DNA of 64,000 bases from Solitalea longa (GCF_002920915.1 NZ_PQVF01000003.1:248001-312000), one strand, 5' to 3'. Shown: positions 28,486 to 37,303, numbered from the stretch's first letter. Notes: generated by a model from the letters alone, not told the origin. Numbers and translations: made by a program.

Positions 28486-28770
28486 GTACAAATTTTAACA
28501 ACCGAAAATGCGTAAAAATCAATACTCTTAATTTCGATCATATTCTTCTTACTCGTAAATAGTACCGATTATTGGTTGATAGCCTGGACCATGGGATTTT
28601 GGTAGTTCAGTAATGATGTTCATTAGCTTTCCAACTCTTGCAATCATTCTAATAACCGTTAGATAGTCCATTGCTCTGCACGATAATAGTTGGTTTATTT
28701 ATCCTATCCAGATCACACACTCAAAAGCAACCCACAATAATCAAACAACTATACTGATACATAAAACCAC

Positions 28771-30882
28771 ATGAACAAACGATTGCTGTTAGTCATCACT
28801 TTTTTTAATGCTTTTATTCATTTTGCGAACGCAGCAGATATTACGCTATATGTGATTCCAAAAGGAAAGGGAAACGGAACCAAACAATCGCCGGCTTCTC
28901 TTCAACAAGTGATTTCCATGTTGCCACAACTGAAAAAGGAGAATCAAAAAGGAAGTATCTCTATCATATTAAAAAATGGCACTTATGAATTAAGCGAACC
29001 CATTCGTATCACGCCAGAAAACGGAGGTTCAAAAGATTTAAAAATCATCTTTAAGGCCGAAATCAATGCCCGGCCCATTATTAGCGGAGGGAAAAGGATT
29101 ACAATGACGGGAGATGGAATCCTGTCGGCTGATCTTTCTTCTCTTTTAAAAGGGAAAGAAGGAATGTTGCAGGATCTTTATATCGATGGCAAAAGGGCTG
29201 TTCGGGCAAGGAGGCCTAATATTGGTTTCTTGAAATTTAAAAAGACTTCTGAAAAAAAGACATCAGATTTACCCTGGCACGAAACTACTTCTGTTCAATA
29301 CTATGAAATTCCAGCAGAAACCTATACCGAACTAAAAAAACTTTCTCCTGAGAAATTAAAGAATGTACGATTCAACGTATATCATAAGTGGATCGTTACG
29401 AGCCGTAACATTGATTCATTGAGTACTACCAGCTCTGGCTTTTACTCCACCGGTCAGGGCCTGCCACCCTATAACAAGATTGATGAAACATCGCTTTTCT
29501 TTTTGGAAAACGTTGCCAATGCACTGGACTTAAAAAATGAATGGGTAATCGATGAAAACAATAGGGTGAATTATATTCCTGAGGATACCGGCAAAAAGAA
29601 AGTAGAAGCCATAGTACCCGTGGTGGAAAAATTATTACTTATTGAAGGTGATAGTGAAAACGTGGTAAACAATGTTTTTTTTCAGGGTATTTCATTTTGT
29701 TATGCGAATAAACCATTCACAGCCTCTAAATATGGTCAGGCTGCTGCGGCAGTTGATGCGGCTATTGTGCTAAATGATGCGGAAAATATTCGCTTCGAAA
29801 ATTGCAGCATTATGCATACCGGGCAATACGCCATTTGGTTCAAAAAAAATACAAAGTATTGTACCATGAGTAAGTGTTATGTCAATGATTTGGGTGCAGG
29901 TGGCGTTCGTATTGGGCCTATGGAACTTCCAAAGGATACATTAACACTTACTTCAAACATCAATATTGAAAACTGTATTATTCATTCGGGAGGGAAAAAC
30001 TATCCGCATGCCGTGGGTGTGCATATTACACATTCTGCCAATAACAATATTGTCCACAACGACATTGCTGACTTTGGATATACTGGCATATCCGTTGGAT
30101 GGGTTTGGGGTTATGCGTTCAGTCCTTCAATTAACAATAAAGTGCTGTATAATCATGTTCATCATATAGGTTGGGCAATTCTTAGCGATATGGCGGGAAT
30201 ATATACGCTTGGTGTTTCTCCCGGCACGGAAATAAGCCACAATGTCGTCCATGATGTGTATTCTTATGGTTATGGTGGCTGGGGATTATATACTGATGAA
30301 GGCTCTTCAAGTATTCGTATGGAAAATAACCTGGTGTATCATACCAAAACCGGTGGCTTTCACCAGCATTTCGGAAAAAATAACATTATCAATAATAATA
30401 TCATTGCCTTCAGTAAAAAGTTCCTGGCGCAGTTTACAAGGGCCGAAGACCATCAGAGTTTTGAATTCAAGCATAATATATTGTTGGCTGATGGGGAACG
30501 GTTTCTTGAAGGTCGCTGGCAACAGGGAATTATAAACATTGACAGTAATTGTTATTGGAATAGCAACAACAAAAAAAGCCTGTTTATGATTTCCTCTGTA
30601 AAGTATGGCAATAAAACCAATGATACCTTATCCTTTAAACAATGGCAACAAACCAGCGGCAAGGACAAAAACAGCCTATTCCAAAATCCTGGCTTTAAAG
30701 ACCCTGAGAAATATGATTTTACTATTCACAACCCTTCTGTCATTCAACAAATAGGGTTTATACCGTTTGATTATAACAAGGCAGGCGTTACAGGTGATAA
30801 GCAATGGAAGAAACTAGCTGTTCTGCCGGAGAATATTATCCGGGAGTTCGACAAATCGGTGCGAGAAACAATGTTGGAGTAA
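28771..30882 (+). CDS. Right-handed parallel beta-helix protein, exported
   Basis: The 703-residue protein has a signal peptide (MNKRLLLVITFFNAFIHFANA). From about residue 300 it has the repeating short strands of a parallel beta-helix (NIRFENCSI, CTMSKCYVNDLGAGGVRIG, NNNIVHNDIADFGYTGISVG, NNKVLYNHVHHIGWAI, ISHNVVHDVYSYGYGGWG). This is the fold of pectate lyases, alginate lyases and related polysaccharide-active enzymes. The catalytic residues cannot be named from sequence alone. Size and composition look host-like, and it carries no attC-like site, so it is not a cassette but separates cassette blocks I and II. Confidence 0.85.
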   Translation: MNKRLLLVITFFNAFIHFANAADITLYVIPKGKGNGTKQSPASLQQVISMLPQLKKENQKGSISIILKNGTYELSEPIRITPENGGSKDLKIIFKAEINARPIISGGKRITMTGDGILSADLSSLLKGKEGMLQDLYIDGKRAVRARRPNIGFLKFKKTSEKKTSDLPWHETTSVQYYEIPAETYTELKKLSPEKLKNVRFNVYHKWIVTSRNIDSLSTTSSGFYSTGQGLPPYNKIDETSLFFLENVANALDLKNEWVIDENNRVNYIPEDTGKKKVEAIVPVVEKLLLIEGDSENVVNNVFFQGISFCYANKPFTASKYGQAAAAVDAAIVLNDAENIRFENCSIMHTGQYAIWFKKNTKYCTMSKCYVNDLGAGGVRIGPMELPKDTLTLTSNINIENCIIHSGGKNYPHAVGVHITHSANNNIVHNDIADFGYTGISVGWVWGYAFSPSINNKVLYNHVHHIGWAILSDMAGIYTLGVSPGTEISHNVVHDVYSYGYGGWGLYTDEGSSSIRMENNLVYHTKTGGFHQHFGKNNIINNNIIAFSKKFLAQFTRAEDHQSFEFKHNILLADGERFLEGRWQQGIINIDSNCYWNSNNKKSLFMISSVKYGNKTNDTLSFKQWQQTSGKDKNSLFQNPGFKDPEKYDFTIHNPSVIQQIGFIPFDYNKAGVTGDKQWKKLAVLPENIIREFDKSVRETMLE

Positions 30883-30899
30883 GGGGAGGGACTTTGTTT

Positions 30900-31060
30900 A
30901 AAACCGAAATTTTCATACACCACCGGCCTGGGTTAGGGATTAACTTGATTTTTAATCAATTCATTTATTATATTCGGTCACTAAAAATAGCGACGTCTAT
31001 ATGAAATATATACGCAACTATAATTAAAAACAAACAAGGAGTTGCGTATAGCGACTCGTT
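30900..31060 (+). repeat. 161-bp direct repeat, right copy, with duplicated acyltransferase 3' end
   Basis: It is the partner of 26069-26229. The first 46 bases still encode the last codons of an acyltransferase (NRNFHTPPAWVRD and stop), with changes relative to the intact gene (NRNFHKPPAWVTE). ATATGAAATATA is at 30999-31010, the same hairpin follows, and it ends at CGTT, where cassette 4 begins. The sequence just upstream belongs to the end of the beta-helix gene. Confidence 0.95.
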
Positions 31061-31091
31061 ATAGGGCATTTTAAAGGACGATACAACGACA

Positions 31092-31583
31092 ATGATAAAT
31101 CAACTATTGAAAGGACTTGTTGACCTAATTTATGGAACAAGACGAGTAAGACGAAAATATCAACTAGACAATCCGACTGAAAAAGTTTTCGCAGCAGATG
31201 CCTGTAAAGGTATTATGACAACTTCCAACCAGGACATTCAACATGGACTTGACTGGATGATCTCACAACGTGCAGTAATAATGTTGACAAATAAAAAAAT
31301 AGTTTGTGGTAAATGGACAATTTTGCTTGATAACATTATATCAATACAGCTTCTAAAAATAAACTCGTTATTAGGGGGAGGGCAAGTATTAAAGATCCAG
31401 ACCAAAGAGGGTAAAAACTATCAATTCGGTATGCAACTAAATCCTGAGTGGACAAACCAACAGGTTTTACAATTGACACTTGAAAAGGGCCAAATAAAGC
31501 ACTCACCATTGAGTGTTATCATAAGATTAGCAGCAATTGGTTGTTTAATTTATTGGTTTTATGAAAGTTTTATTCAAAATTGA
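31092..31583 (+). CDS. Cassette 4: small protein with a C-terminal membrane segment
   Basis: The 163-residue protein is mostly soluble, with a short-strand pattern (AVIMLTNKKIVCGKWTILLDNIISIQLLK) that resembles bacterial PH/GRAM-like domains, and ends in one hydrophobic segment (LSVIIRLAAIGCLIYWFYESF). It is therefore likely a tail-anchored inner-membrane protein. The function is unknown. Cassette 31059-31739: head GTTATAGGGCATTTT against tail AAAACGCCCTATAAC, 14 of 15 bases complementary. Confidence 0.7.
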   Translation: MINQLLKGLVDLIYGTRRVRRKYQLDNPTEKVFAADACKGIMTTSNQDIQHGLDWMISQRAVIMLTNKKIVCGKWTILLDNIISIQLLKINSLLGGGQVLKIQTKEGKNYQFGMQLNPEWTNQQVLQLTLEKGQIKHSPLSVIIRLAAIGCLIYWFYESFIQN

Positions 31584-31612
31584 CGGTTTGGATGGTGGTA
31601 ACAAAAAACGCC

Positions 31613-31745
31613 CTATAACATCCGCTTGCCGCAAACGCGGTGGACGTGCAATTTTGAACTGAAAACTTAATTAATAAATTTACGCCACGGCTGACTTAGA
31701 CGCAGGTATTTTCACCGCGCCTTCGGCAAGCCCAAAACGTTAGCG
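31613..31745 (+). other. attC-like site 4 (family A)
   Basis: R'' CTATAAC is at 31613-31619, left arm GCTTGCCGCAAACGCGGTG at 31624-31642, right arm CACCGCGCCTTCGGCAAGC at 31713-31731, and core box GTTAGCG at 31739-31745. The arms pair with a central mismatch block. It is nearly identical to site 10 although the genes in front of the two are unrelated. Confidence 0.8.
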
Positions 31746-31755
31746 CGCATTTATT

Positions 31756-32376
31756 ATGACGAGTAGAGCAATAGACGACTTTATATTTTCTTGTGACTTG
31801 TCATTTGACTACGGACTCATTGACATTGAGACTTATCAATTCCGCCAAATTTCACTTTACGACCTACTTGACGTTGACAAAAATGTTATAGGTGATTTCA
31901 TTCCAAATTATATCGTTGAAGAATTTTACAAAGGACAGGAGAACGAAGGTGACAATGAGGTTGGGAATCTAATTGACGGACAAATTGGAAAAAGGGAGAT
32001 GACTAAAGACTCAAAAAATAATCTACTCTATCTCTACAAGACGACAACCAAAGGAAAGCATTGCAATTGGGTGTTTCACGAGCTCGATGCTGACCCGAGG
32101 CCCTCTGTCCCTCACGGACATGGTGTCGAAGTTGGACATTACAAACTTGACCCCTATTGCAGATTTATATACAACGTAAAAAATGGCCTTGACAAATGGG
32201 TTGACAAAGAGGACAAAAAGTACATAAAAGCGTTGTGGAACGATAATGAGTTCAGATATTGGACACTTTGGTCAATAAAAGAATTCATGAAATCTGGACA
32301 GGTTGGAAGAAACTACAATTGGCTTCGAATAAGAGGAATTGTAAATCCGACCAAGTTACCAAGGAAGAGAAAATAA
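31756..32376 (+). CDS. Cassette 5: protein of unknown function
   Basis: The 206-residue soluble protein has no signal peptide and no family I recognise. It has a His-rich stretch (PSVPHGHGVEVGHYKLDPYCRF) that could bind a metal and a basic C-terminus (PTKLPRKRK). The start is the only suitable ATG, 11 bases after the core box of attC-like site 4. The cassette spans 31740-32538; head GTTAGCGCGC is complementary to its tail GCGCGCTAAC. Confidence 0.7.
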   Translation: MTSRAIDDFIFSCDLSFDYGLIDIETYQFRQISLYDLLDVDKNVIGDFIPNYIVEEFYKGQENEGDNEVGNLIDGQIGKREMTKDSKNNLLYLYKTTTKGKHCNWVFHELDADPRPSVPHGHGVEVGHYKLDPYCRFIYNVKNGLDKWVDKEDKKYIKALWNDNEFRYWTLWSIKEFMKSGQVGRNYNWLRIRGIVNPTKLPRKRK

Positions 32377-32381
32377 ACGCG

Positions 32382-32544
32382 CGCTAACAAAATGTTTATG
32401 CAATTGCGGGGTACGGTGTTAAATTGTAGTTTGTGTTTCAAATGTAGTTCGGTCATGTGGGACAATTTGCGGCAGGTCGGGTTTAACATTCCGCTACGCT
32501 CCATTTTAAACCCTTCTATTCCCGCAACTGCATAAACGTTCCAA
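32382..32544 (+). other. attC-like site 5
   Basis: R'' CGCTAAC is at 32382-32388. The left arm GTTTATGCAATTGCGGG (32394-32410) pairs with CCCGCAACTGCATAAAC (32521-32537). The core box is GTTCCAA (32538-32544). A second hairpin, GGGTTTAA with TTAAACCC, lies inside the loop. At 163 bases this is the longest site in the array. Confidence 0.75.
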
Positions 32545-32559
32545 CTGATGAATAAGCCA

Positions 32560-32694
32560 CCTAATAGTTGCTTCCTGGCAAATGCTGTGGACTTGCAATT
32601 TTGAACTGAAAACCTAATTAACAAAATACAACACAGCGGAGAAATTGACGCAGGTGTTTTTACCGCGAATTTGTCAACCCCGAAACCATTAGAG
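32560..32694 (+). other. attC-like site 6, degenerate family A site behind a gene-less cassette
   Basis: The interior (TGCAATTTTGAACTGAAAAC and GACGCAGGTGTTTTTACCGCG) clearly matches sites 4 and 10. The arms are decayed and the core box reads ATTAGAG (32688-32694) instead of GTTAGAG. The cassette 32539-32688 is only 150 bases long and has no gene, so it is probably a deletion remnant. Confidence 0.55.
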
Positions 32695-32731
32695 GTAATT
32701 TTGCAAGACTGCTACCAAATGACAAAACAGA

Positions 32732-33202
32732 ATGAAAAATTCAAGACTTAAAACATTACTAATCGGACTAACAGCAGGAGTTGCTTATGCATTTCTGTCA
32801 ATGCTATTGGTGACACATTACCACGAAAATGTTTCAATAGCATATATTTTCATGTTGCCTATAATTTTAGGTGCAATTCCAGTTCTGTTTTCAACCAAAG
32901 AACAACTAAAAGCATATAAGTCTTATTTGCTTTTACCTTGGATAATAACATTTACTTTTTTCGTGTTAAGTTTTGTGACCGGATTTGAAGGAATGATTTG
33001 TCTTGTGATAATTGTTGCTCCATTTTTATTACTTGGTACACTCGGGGCCTTTGTTTTAAGACTTTTAAAATTGAGAGAAGAAGGAAATGGAACTAAACTA
33101 TATGTTTCGCTACTTTTTCCATTGATTATCCTTGGAATAGAAGTGAAGCTTCCAGTGGTAAGTTTTAACATTAGGTGCAACACTAAAAAAACAGAACTAT
33201 GA
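32732..33202 (+). CDS. Cassette 7: small membrane protein
   Basis: The 156-residue protein has about four membrane segments (LLIGLTAGVAYAFLSMLLV, AYIFMLPIILGAIPVLF, YLLLPWIITFTFFVLSFV, MICLVIIVAPFLLLGTLGAFV), followed by LKLREEGNGTKLYVSLLFPLIILGIEV. The last residues (VSFNIRCNTKKTEL) are encoded across a sequence that resembles a core box (ATTAGGT, 33170-33176). The original 3' end may therefore have been lost when its attC-like site was deleted. The function is unknown. Confidence 0.65.
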   Translation: MKNSRLKTLLIGLTAGVAYAFLSMLLVTHYHENVSIAYIFMLPIILGAIPVLFSTKEQLKAYKSYLLLPWIITFTFFVLSFVTGFEGMICLVIIVAPFLLLGTLGAFVLRLLKLREEGNGTKLYVSLLFPLIILGIEVKLPVVSFNIRCNTKKTEL

Positions 33203-34020
33203 GGGTAAGCATATATTTTATTATTGTTTTCTTCTTTTCAACTACTCTAAGCCTTAAAGGGCAATCCCGAACTATAATTGGACGAGTGATTTCTGAAAAT
33301 TTAGGACCATTACCAAGGTTAGAAATTAAAAACTCTGATACTGTACTCCTTGGGAAAACAGATATAGATGGTCGTTTTAAAATTAACATTCCACAAGAAA
33401 TTGACAGATTGCTGTTTGGTTATATAGGTATGGAATGGACTGAAATTAAATTGAGGAAAGATTGTGATACAATTGAGGTTGTAATGCTTTATAGGGGAAC
33501 TTACGATTTTATGTCCTTTAAAAAAATAGATAAAATTCGTAAGAAAAGTTTTGATGAATTACCCGGCTTACATTCAGATGCTGTAAAAGAAGGACTCTTT
33601 GCAACTAACACTATTTGTTACGAAAGAGTTTTTAAAGCAGATAAACCAAGTAAACCCGTCCTTGATAGCATTAGTAAAGTTTATAAATCAAAAAGTAAAC
33701 AAATCAAAGGAACGTTTAATAGACTTGCTTTAGGTGATACTATTAGGATTCCGTATTCTGGGTCTTGGAGAGATGATGGTACTGACAGAACAACTTTGCA
33801 TTTATATTCAAATGGTGTAGATGGTGAGGTTTTTAATTGCATTATCAGAGGAGTAATCACTGATAAAAATAAGCGCAATGGTGGATATAATTTAGTATGC
33901 AGAGTTATCGATTGCAAAGATTGTAATTACGATAATATCGTTCTAAATGGAAAGGATTTGAAAGTTGGAGAAACGATTGAGTATAATATGAAATTCTTTA
34001 AAGTATTAAATAACAATTAA
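33199..34020 (+). CDS. Cassette 8: exported protein with a carboxypeptidase-regulatory-like domain
   Basis: The 273-residue protein has a signal peptide (MRVSIYFIIVFFFSTTLSLKGQ), then a CarboxypepD_reg-like beta-sandwich (TIIGRVISENLGPLPRLEIKNSDTVLLGKTDIDGRFKINIP) as found at the N-terminus of many Bacteroidota outer-membrane proteins. The C-terminal part is of unknown fold with two closely spaced cysteines (VCRVIDCKDC). It starts four bases inside the end of the previous gene. No TonB barrel follows, so it is not a transporter. Confidence 0.75.
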   Translation: MRVSIYFIIVFFFSTTLSLKGQSRTIIGRVISENLGPLPRLEIKNSDTVLLGKTDIDGRFKINIPQEIDRLLFGYIGMEWTEIKLRKDCDTIEVVMLYRGTYDFMSFKKIDKIRKKSFDELPGLHSDAVKEGLFATNTICYERVFKADKPSKPVLDSISKVYKSKSKQIKGTFNRLALGDTIRIPYSGSWRDDGTDRTTLHLYSNGVDGEVFNCIIRGVITDKNKRNGGYNLVCRVIDCKDCNYDNIVLNGKDLKVGETIEYNMKFFKVLNNN

Positions 34021-34043
34021 ATACGGTTTGAAATTATAAAGTG

Positions 34044-34120
34044 GTTGCTAACATGTGCATATACTTGGAGTTGAGTGCTTCTAATGAACTTTAGTAATAA
34101 ATTGAAACTTTGCAATTTGA
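34044..34120 (+). other. attC-like site 8, truncated (family B)
   Basis: R''-like TGCTAAC (34046-34052) is followed by an interior shared with site 12 (GTGCTTCTAATGAA, then TTTAGTAATAAATTGAAACT). The right arm and core box are missing: the next gene starts directly after the shared part. Confidence 0.5.
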
Positions 34121-34453
34121 ATGAAATATAGACAAGTCACCTACTTAACTTTTTGTGGATTTCGAAAAATAATAGAACTTCCAGACAGTGCTTATGGAGA
34201 ATGGATTATATATCATAACAACACTCCCAAATTTTACATTAGTTGTTTTAGTCAAAATGAAAGTGACATTGTAATAAAGAATCTTTTAGATAAAAGCTCA
34301 GAGACGATAGAATCAATCATTAAGAGAATAAACCATAATCTTGGCATTAAGCTTTCATTCGGCAATAATCCATTAATTCACATCGAAGTTCAGACAGAAA
34401 TTATCGAGTTAGATCTCATTCCACTGCCTATTGATTGGATTATTGAGCTTTAG
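34121..34453 (+). CDS. Cassette 9: small protein of unknown function
   Basis: The 110-residue soluble protein has no signal peptide and no family I recognise. It starts at the edge of a truncated attC-like site, so its promoter and head box may have been replaced. Composition is AT-rich like the other cassette genes. It is plausibly a real cassette gene, but whether it is still expressed is open. Confidence 0.55.
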   Translation: MKYRQVTYLTFCGFRKIIELPDSAYGEWIIYHNNTPKFYISCFSQNESDIVIKNLLDKSSETIESIIKRINHNLGIKLSFGNNPLIHIEVQTEIIELDLIPLPIDWIIEL

Positions 34454-34510
34454 TTTGAATTTCGTTCGATCAAGTCGATCAATATTAATCTAATTCAACA
34501 ACAATCACTA

Positions 34511-34554
34511 TGAGACCTTTTCATCGCCCCTTCGGAAAGCCGAAAACGTTAAAA
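34511..34554 (+). other. attC-like site 9, right half only (family A remnant)
   Basis: CATCGCCCCTTCGGAAAGC (about 34522-34540) corresponds to the right arm of sites 4 and 10, followed by CGAAAACG and core box GTTAAAA (34548-34554). No left arm or R'' is seen. This marks the end of cassette block II. Confidence 0.5.
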
Positions 34555-34654
34555 GTTGACCTTTGTTGTTATTTGCCTACTCAGTCATTATCTTAGGAAT
34601 CTGGTCTCTTGTTAATGCAACAAGGAAATTGTTTCCAATTCAACTGTTTTTTAT

Positions 34655-35677
34655 ATGTCCACAGACTTTTGGGTAAGTATGCCCATTATCAGAAATATTG
34701 TTTTAGGAACCGAAGCTAGCACTGCGCAGATCGAAAGCATTTGCTGGGCCGGTGGAATTACTCCCCAAGAACTGGAAGATGCCGGCTACAGGCTGTCCCT
34801 GGAACAAAACTGTGCAATTATGGAAGCGGCATTGACCATTTCAGGGAAAAGGAACATGGGGCTGGAAATTGGCAAAAAAACAACTTCAGTGGTACTGGGC
34901 ATTACGGGTCATTTAATGCAGACCAGTAAAGATGTTTTAACGGCGCTTGAAAGCCTGCAGCAATTCACGGCGGCTTTTACCCGCTTGTACAATTTCTATA
35001 TTGAAGTGAAGGACCAGGATCTGTATTATTATTGTGAGCCCTTGCAGGTATGGAACGATATCTCGCCCGAAACTGCAAGACATAGTGTGGATATGGCCTA
35101 TGCCGGAACGCTGCATGTGTTGTATCTCTTAACAGGCAAGCTGTTTTCGTTGAAAAAGGTGATGTACCGATATTCAAGGGTCAGTGATACAAGTTTGCAT
35201 GAGCAGCTATTCAAGTGTCGGCCCACCTTCAATGAAACATGCAATTGCATGGTGTTTTCCATGGCAGATATGAAAACAACTGTTATTGGCTATAATAAAG
35301 AGCTGAATGAGGTGTTCAAAGCATTGTTGGAAAAAGAGATGGATAAAGAGAGGAGTGTGGCTGATTTTAGTGCTGAGGTGAGACAAAGCATTCTTAAGCA
35401 TTTTAATTATACGTTTCCGCAGTTGGAAGAAATAGCAGCACATCTGCGCTTAACACCCCGAACATTGCAGCGTAAACTAAAAATAGAAAACACCAGCTTC
35501 AGGGTATTGAGCGATAACATTAAGCATGAGCTGGCCTGTAGCTTGTTGCGCAGCGAAAAACTTACAATTGCTCAAATTTCCTATAAGCTGGGTTATACTG
35601 AACCAAGTACCTTTCAAAGGGCCTTTCGCGAATGGACTGGCACATCACCTAACGCTTATCGAAAAGCATTAATTTAA
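34655..35677 (+). CDS. AraC-family transcriptional regulator
   Basis: The 340-residue protein has an N-terminal effector-like region (about 1-190) of the Arabinose_bd type and a C-terminal AraC DNA-binding domain with two helix-turn-helices: FPQLEEIAAHLRLTPRTLQRKLK and LTIAQISYKLGYTEPSTFQRAFREWTGTSPNAYRK. The second helix-turn-helix carries the AraC signature. The likely targets are the convergent cytochrome c and membrane protein genes (inference). Codon use is host-like. Confidence 0.92.
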   Translation: MSTDFWVSMPIIRNIVLGTEASTAQIESICWAGGITPQELEDAGYRLSLEQNCAIMEAALTISGKRNMGLEIGKKTTSVVLGITGHLMQTSKDVLTALESLQQFTAAFTRLYNFYIEVKDQDLYYYCEPLQVWNDISPETARHSVDMAYAGTLHVLYLLTGKLFSLKKVMYRYSRVSDTSLHEQLFKCRPTFNETCNCMVFSMADMKTTVIGYNKELNEVFKALLEKEMDKERSVADFSAEVRQSILKHFNYTFPQLEEIAAHLRLTPRTLQRKLKIENTSFRVLSDNIKHELACSLLRSEKLTIAQISYKLGYTEPSTFQRAFREWTGTSPNAYRKALI

Positions 35678-35694
35678 TGGCATTAATGCTTTTC
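35661..35694. terminator. Bidirectional hairpin that overlaps both stop codons
   Basis: GAAAAGCATTAA (35661-35672) pairs perfectly with TTAATGCTTTTC (35683-35694). Each arm is part of the last codons of one of the two convergent genes, whose stop codons lie only five bases apart. Confidence 0.7.
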
Positions 35695-36576
35695 CCGAAT
35701 TTGCTGCAGGTACATGAAAATAGATTTAAGCTCTTCGTCAGTAAAATGGCCAATTGATTTCCAGGGCATATAATTATTATTCAATTCTTTTCCCTCAGGT
35801 GTTTTTCCATTTCTAATGGTGGCGATGAATGACTGCTCGTTCCAGTTTCCTACATTTCCATCGCCGGTAATATTGGGTACTGGCGGAAAACCAGGCGCCA
35901 AAGGGCCTCCTCCTTTCATGTCGGGCCGGTGACAGCCTTGGCAGCCAGAAGACAAATATTGCCCATAAGCTACGCCCGTTTTTTCTTTCAGCTTTTCTGT
36001 ATGGATGGCACGGTGATCGATCTTTTCTGCAGGTAGTACGGTAACCTGGTTGATGACCATTAACAGCCGTCCTATGGGGCCTATCGAATGAAGTTTTTCT
36101 TGCAGATTGGCAACAGGAGCCAGTTGCTTGCAATAAGCGATCAGGTTGGCCAGGTCTTCATTGGTGAGGGTGTTGATCTCATGAGATGGCATCATAAATA
36201 ATGACCTGCCGTTTTTGTCTACACCATGCCTAAGCACACGCAGCCAGTCGGTCGTTTTAAAAGCTGCAATTTCGCCATTGCCTTTCGTTAAGTTAGGTGC
36301 TGTAAGTTGTATGAGCATTTTATCATCCATAAACAGGCTACCTTCGCCCTTTTCGCCATGACAATCCTGGCAGCTTCTGATTTTATATAGATGTTCTCCT
36401 TTTGCTATCGATAAAGAATCGCTGGGAATACTGATCGCTGCATCAGTGTACGAATATGTCTTTTGAATCCGTTGTTGACTCAAATTATAGATAACAAGAT
36501 AGGCGATTGCGAGCACCAGCAATAGGGAGATAATAGTGATCTTTGACCACTTCAATAATTTCTTAAGCAGTTTCAT
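35683..36576 (-). CDS. Membrane-anchored di-heme cytochrome c
   Basis: I use the Met at 36576 (MKLLKKLLKWSKITIISLLLVLAIAYLVIY), which gives one N-terminal membrane anchor; three more codons are possible upstream. Two CxxCH heme sites follow, in RSCQDCHGEKGEG and SGCQGCHRPDMKGGG, with distal Met candidates (MMPSHEI, NNYMPWKS). This is the arrangement of periplasmic electron-transfer cytochromes that accept electrons from dehydrogenases. It overlaps the upstream membrane protein gene by 14 bases, so the two form an operon. Confidence 0.9.
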   Translation of the reverse strand: MKLLKKLLKWSKITIISLLLVLAIAYLVIYNLSQQRIQKTYSYTDAAISIPSDSLSIAKGEHLYKIRSCQDCHGEKGEGSLFMDDKMLIQLTAPNLTKGNGEIAAFKTTDWLRVLRHGVDKNGRSLFMMPSHEINTLTNEDLANLIAYCKQLAPVANLQEKLHSIGPIGRLLMVINQVTVLPAEKIDHRAIHTEKLKEKTGVAYGQYLSSGCQGCHRPDMKGGGPLAPGFPPVPNITGDGNVGNWNEQSFIATIRNGKTPEGKELNNNYMPWKSIGHFTDEELKSIFMYLQQIREKH

Positions 36577-37303
36577 GGGTAGCATATGGTAAAGTAGGGT
36601 GAAGAGTATCAGAAGGTTGTTTCATCGATTTTTTTAGAAGGAATATCCCAATGATGATTGGCCATATAATTCCAAGTATCAGGTAAAGGTTCAGGCCTGC
36701 ATCGGATAGCAGAGTTAGGTTAAACATATTACCCAATGCATCCGATAAAGTACTTAATCCAGCAATAAACGTTAGTACTCCCAGGCTCTTGTTTTCGCTG
36801 TAGATCAGTTTGCCTAAACCCATCCACCATACAGCTGCAAATAGAACTTCCAAAATGTTCCACATACCCACAGTAACCATGGTTGTAATAGCTTTGAACA
36901 GCTGAGTGATCATCATTTTGTTTTCAGGGTTAGCCGATGCATGATCAGTTAATAAACTAGGCCAAACCGCGGCAAGAATAGCTGCGCCAATTGCGCCTGT
37001 AAGTACATAGGCGCAACCCGAAAAAGTGATGAGCGGTGACCATGGTGTTCTATACCTGTATTGCTGATGGAAATAGAAGATCAAGGGTAGCAGCAAAAGG
37101 TAATAACCCAGCATATCTAGCAAATTGAACCATTTTACCAGTTGCATATTAGTTGCATACTTAATGGTGAGGGAAGGATCGGAGAATGCTTCAAAATGAT
37201 AATTTACTGCCAACACCCCAACTAGCAGGCAGCCTAGTGAAAGCAACCCGGCTACAATGCTAATTGCGCCAATTGCAAAGCGATATTCAAAAAAGTTTTT
37301 CAT
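36563..37303 (-). CDS. Polytopic membrane protein of unknown function
   Basis: The 246-residue protein has about six membrane segments, including FAIGAISIVAGLLSLGCLLVGVLAV and LDMLGYYLLLLPLIFYFHQQYRY. I do not recognise a specific family; DUF4386-like proteins have a similar layout. It is translated together with the cytochrome c gene, so it may be a membrane partner of that protein (inference). Confidence 0.75.
   Translation of the reverse strand: MKNFFEYRFAIGAISIVAGLLSLGCLLVGVLAVNYHFEAFSDPSLTIKYATNMQLVKWFNLLDMLGYYLLLLPLIFYFHQQYRYRTPWSPLITFSGCAYVLTGAIGAAILAAVWPSLLTDHASANPENKMMITQLFKAITTMVTVGMWNILEVLFAAVWWMGLGKLIYSENKSLGVLTFIAGLSTLSDALGNMFNLTLLSDAGLNLYLILGIIWPIIIGIFLLKKSMKQPSDTLHPTLPYATHETA

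Noticed and set aside
28651-28664. GTTAGAT preceded by AATAACC as an extra cassette core box
   Set aside because: No palindromic arms surround it and no matching R'' box follows, so a chance match is likely.
31613-32694. Reading the palindromes between cassette genes as simple terminators
   Set aside because: They are 90-165 bases long, have no T-run, share interiors with distant sites, and carry box pairs that match the head of their own cassette.
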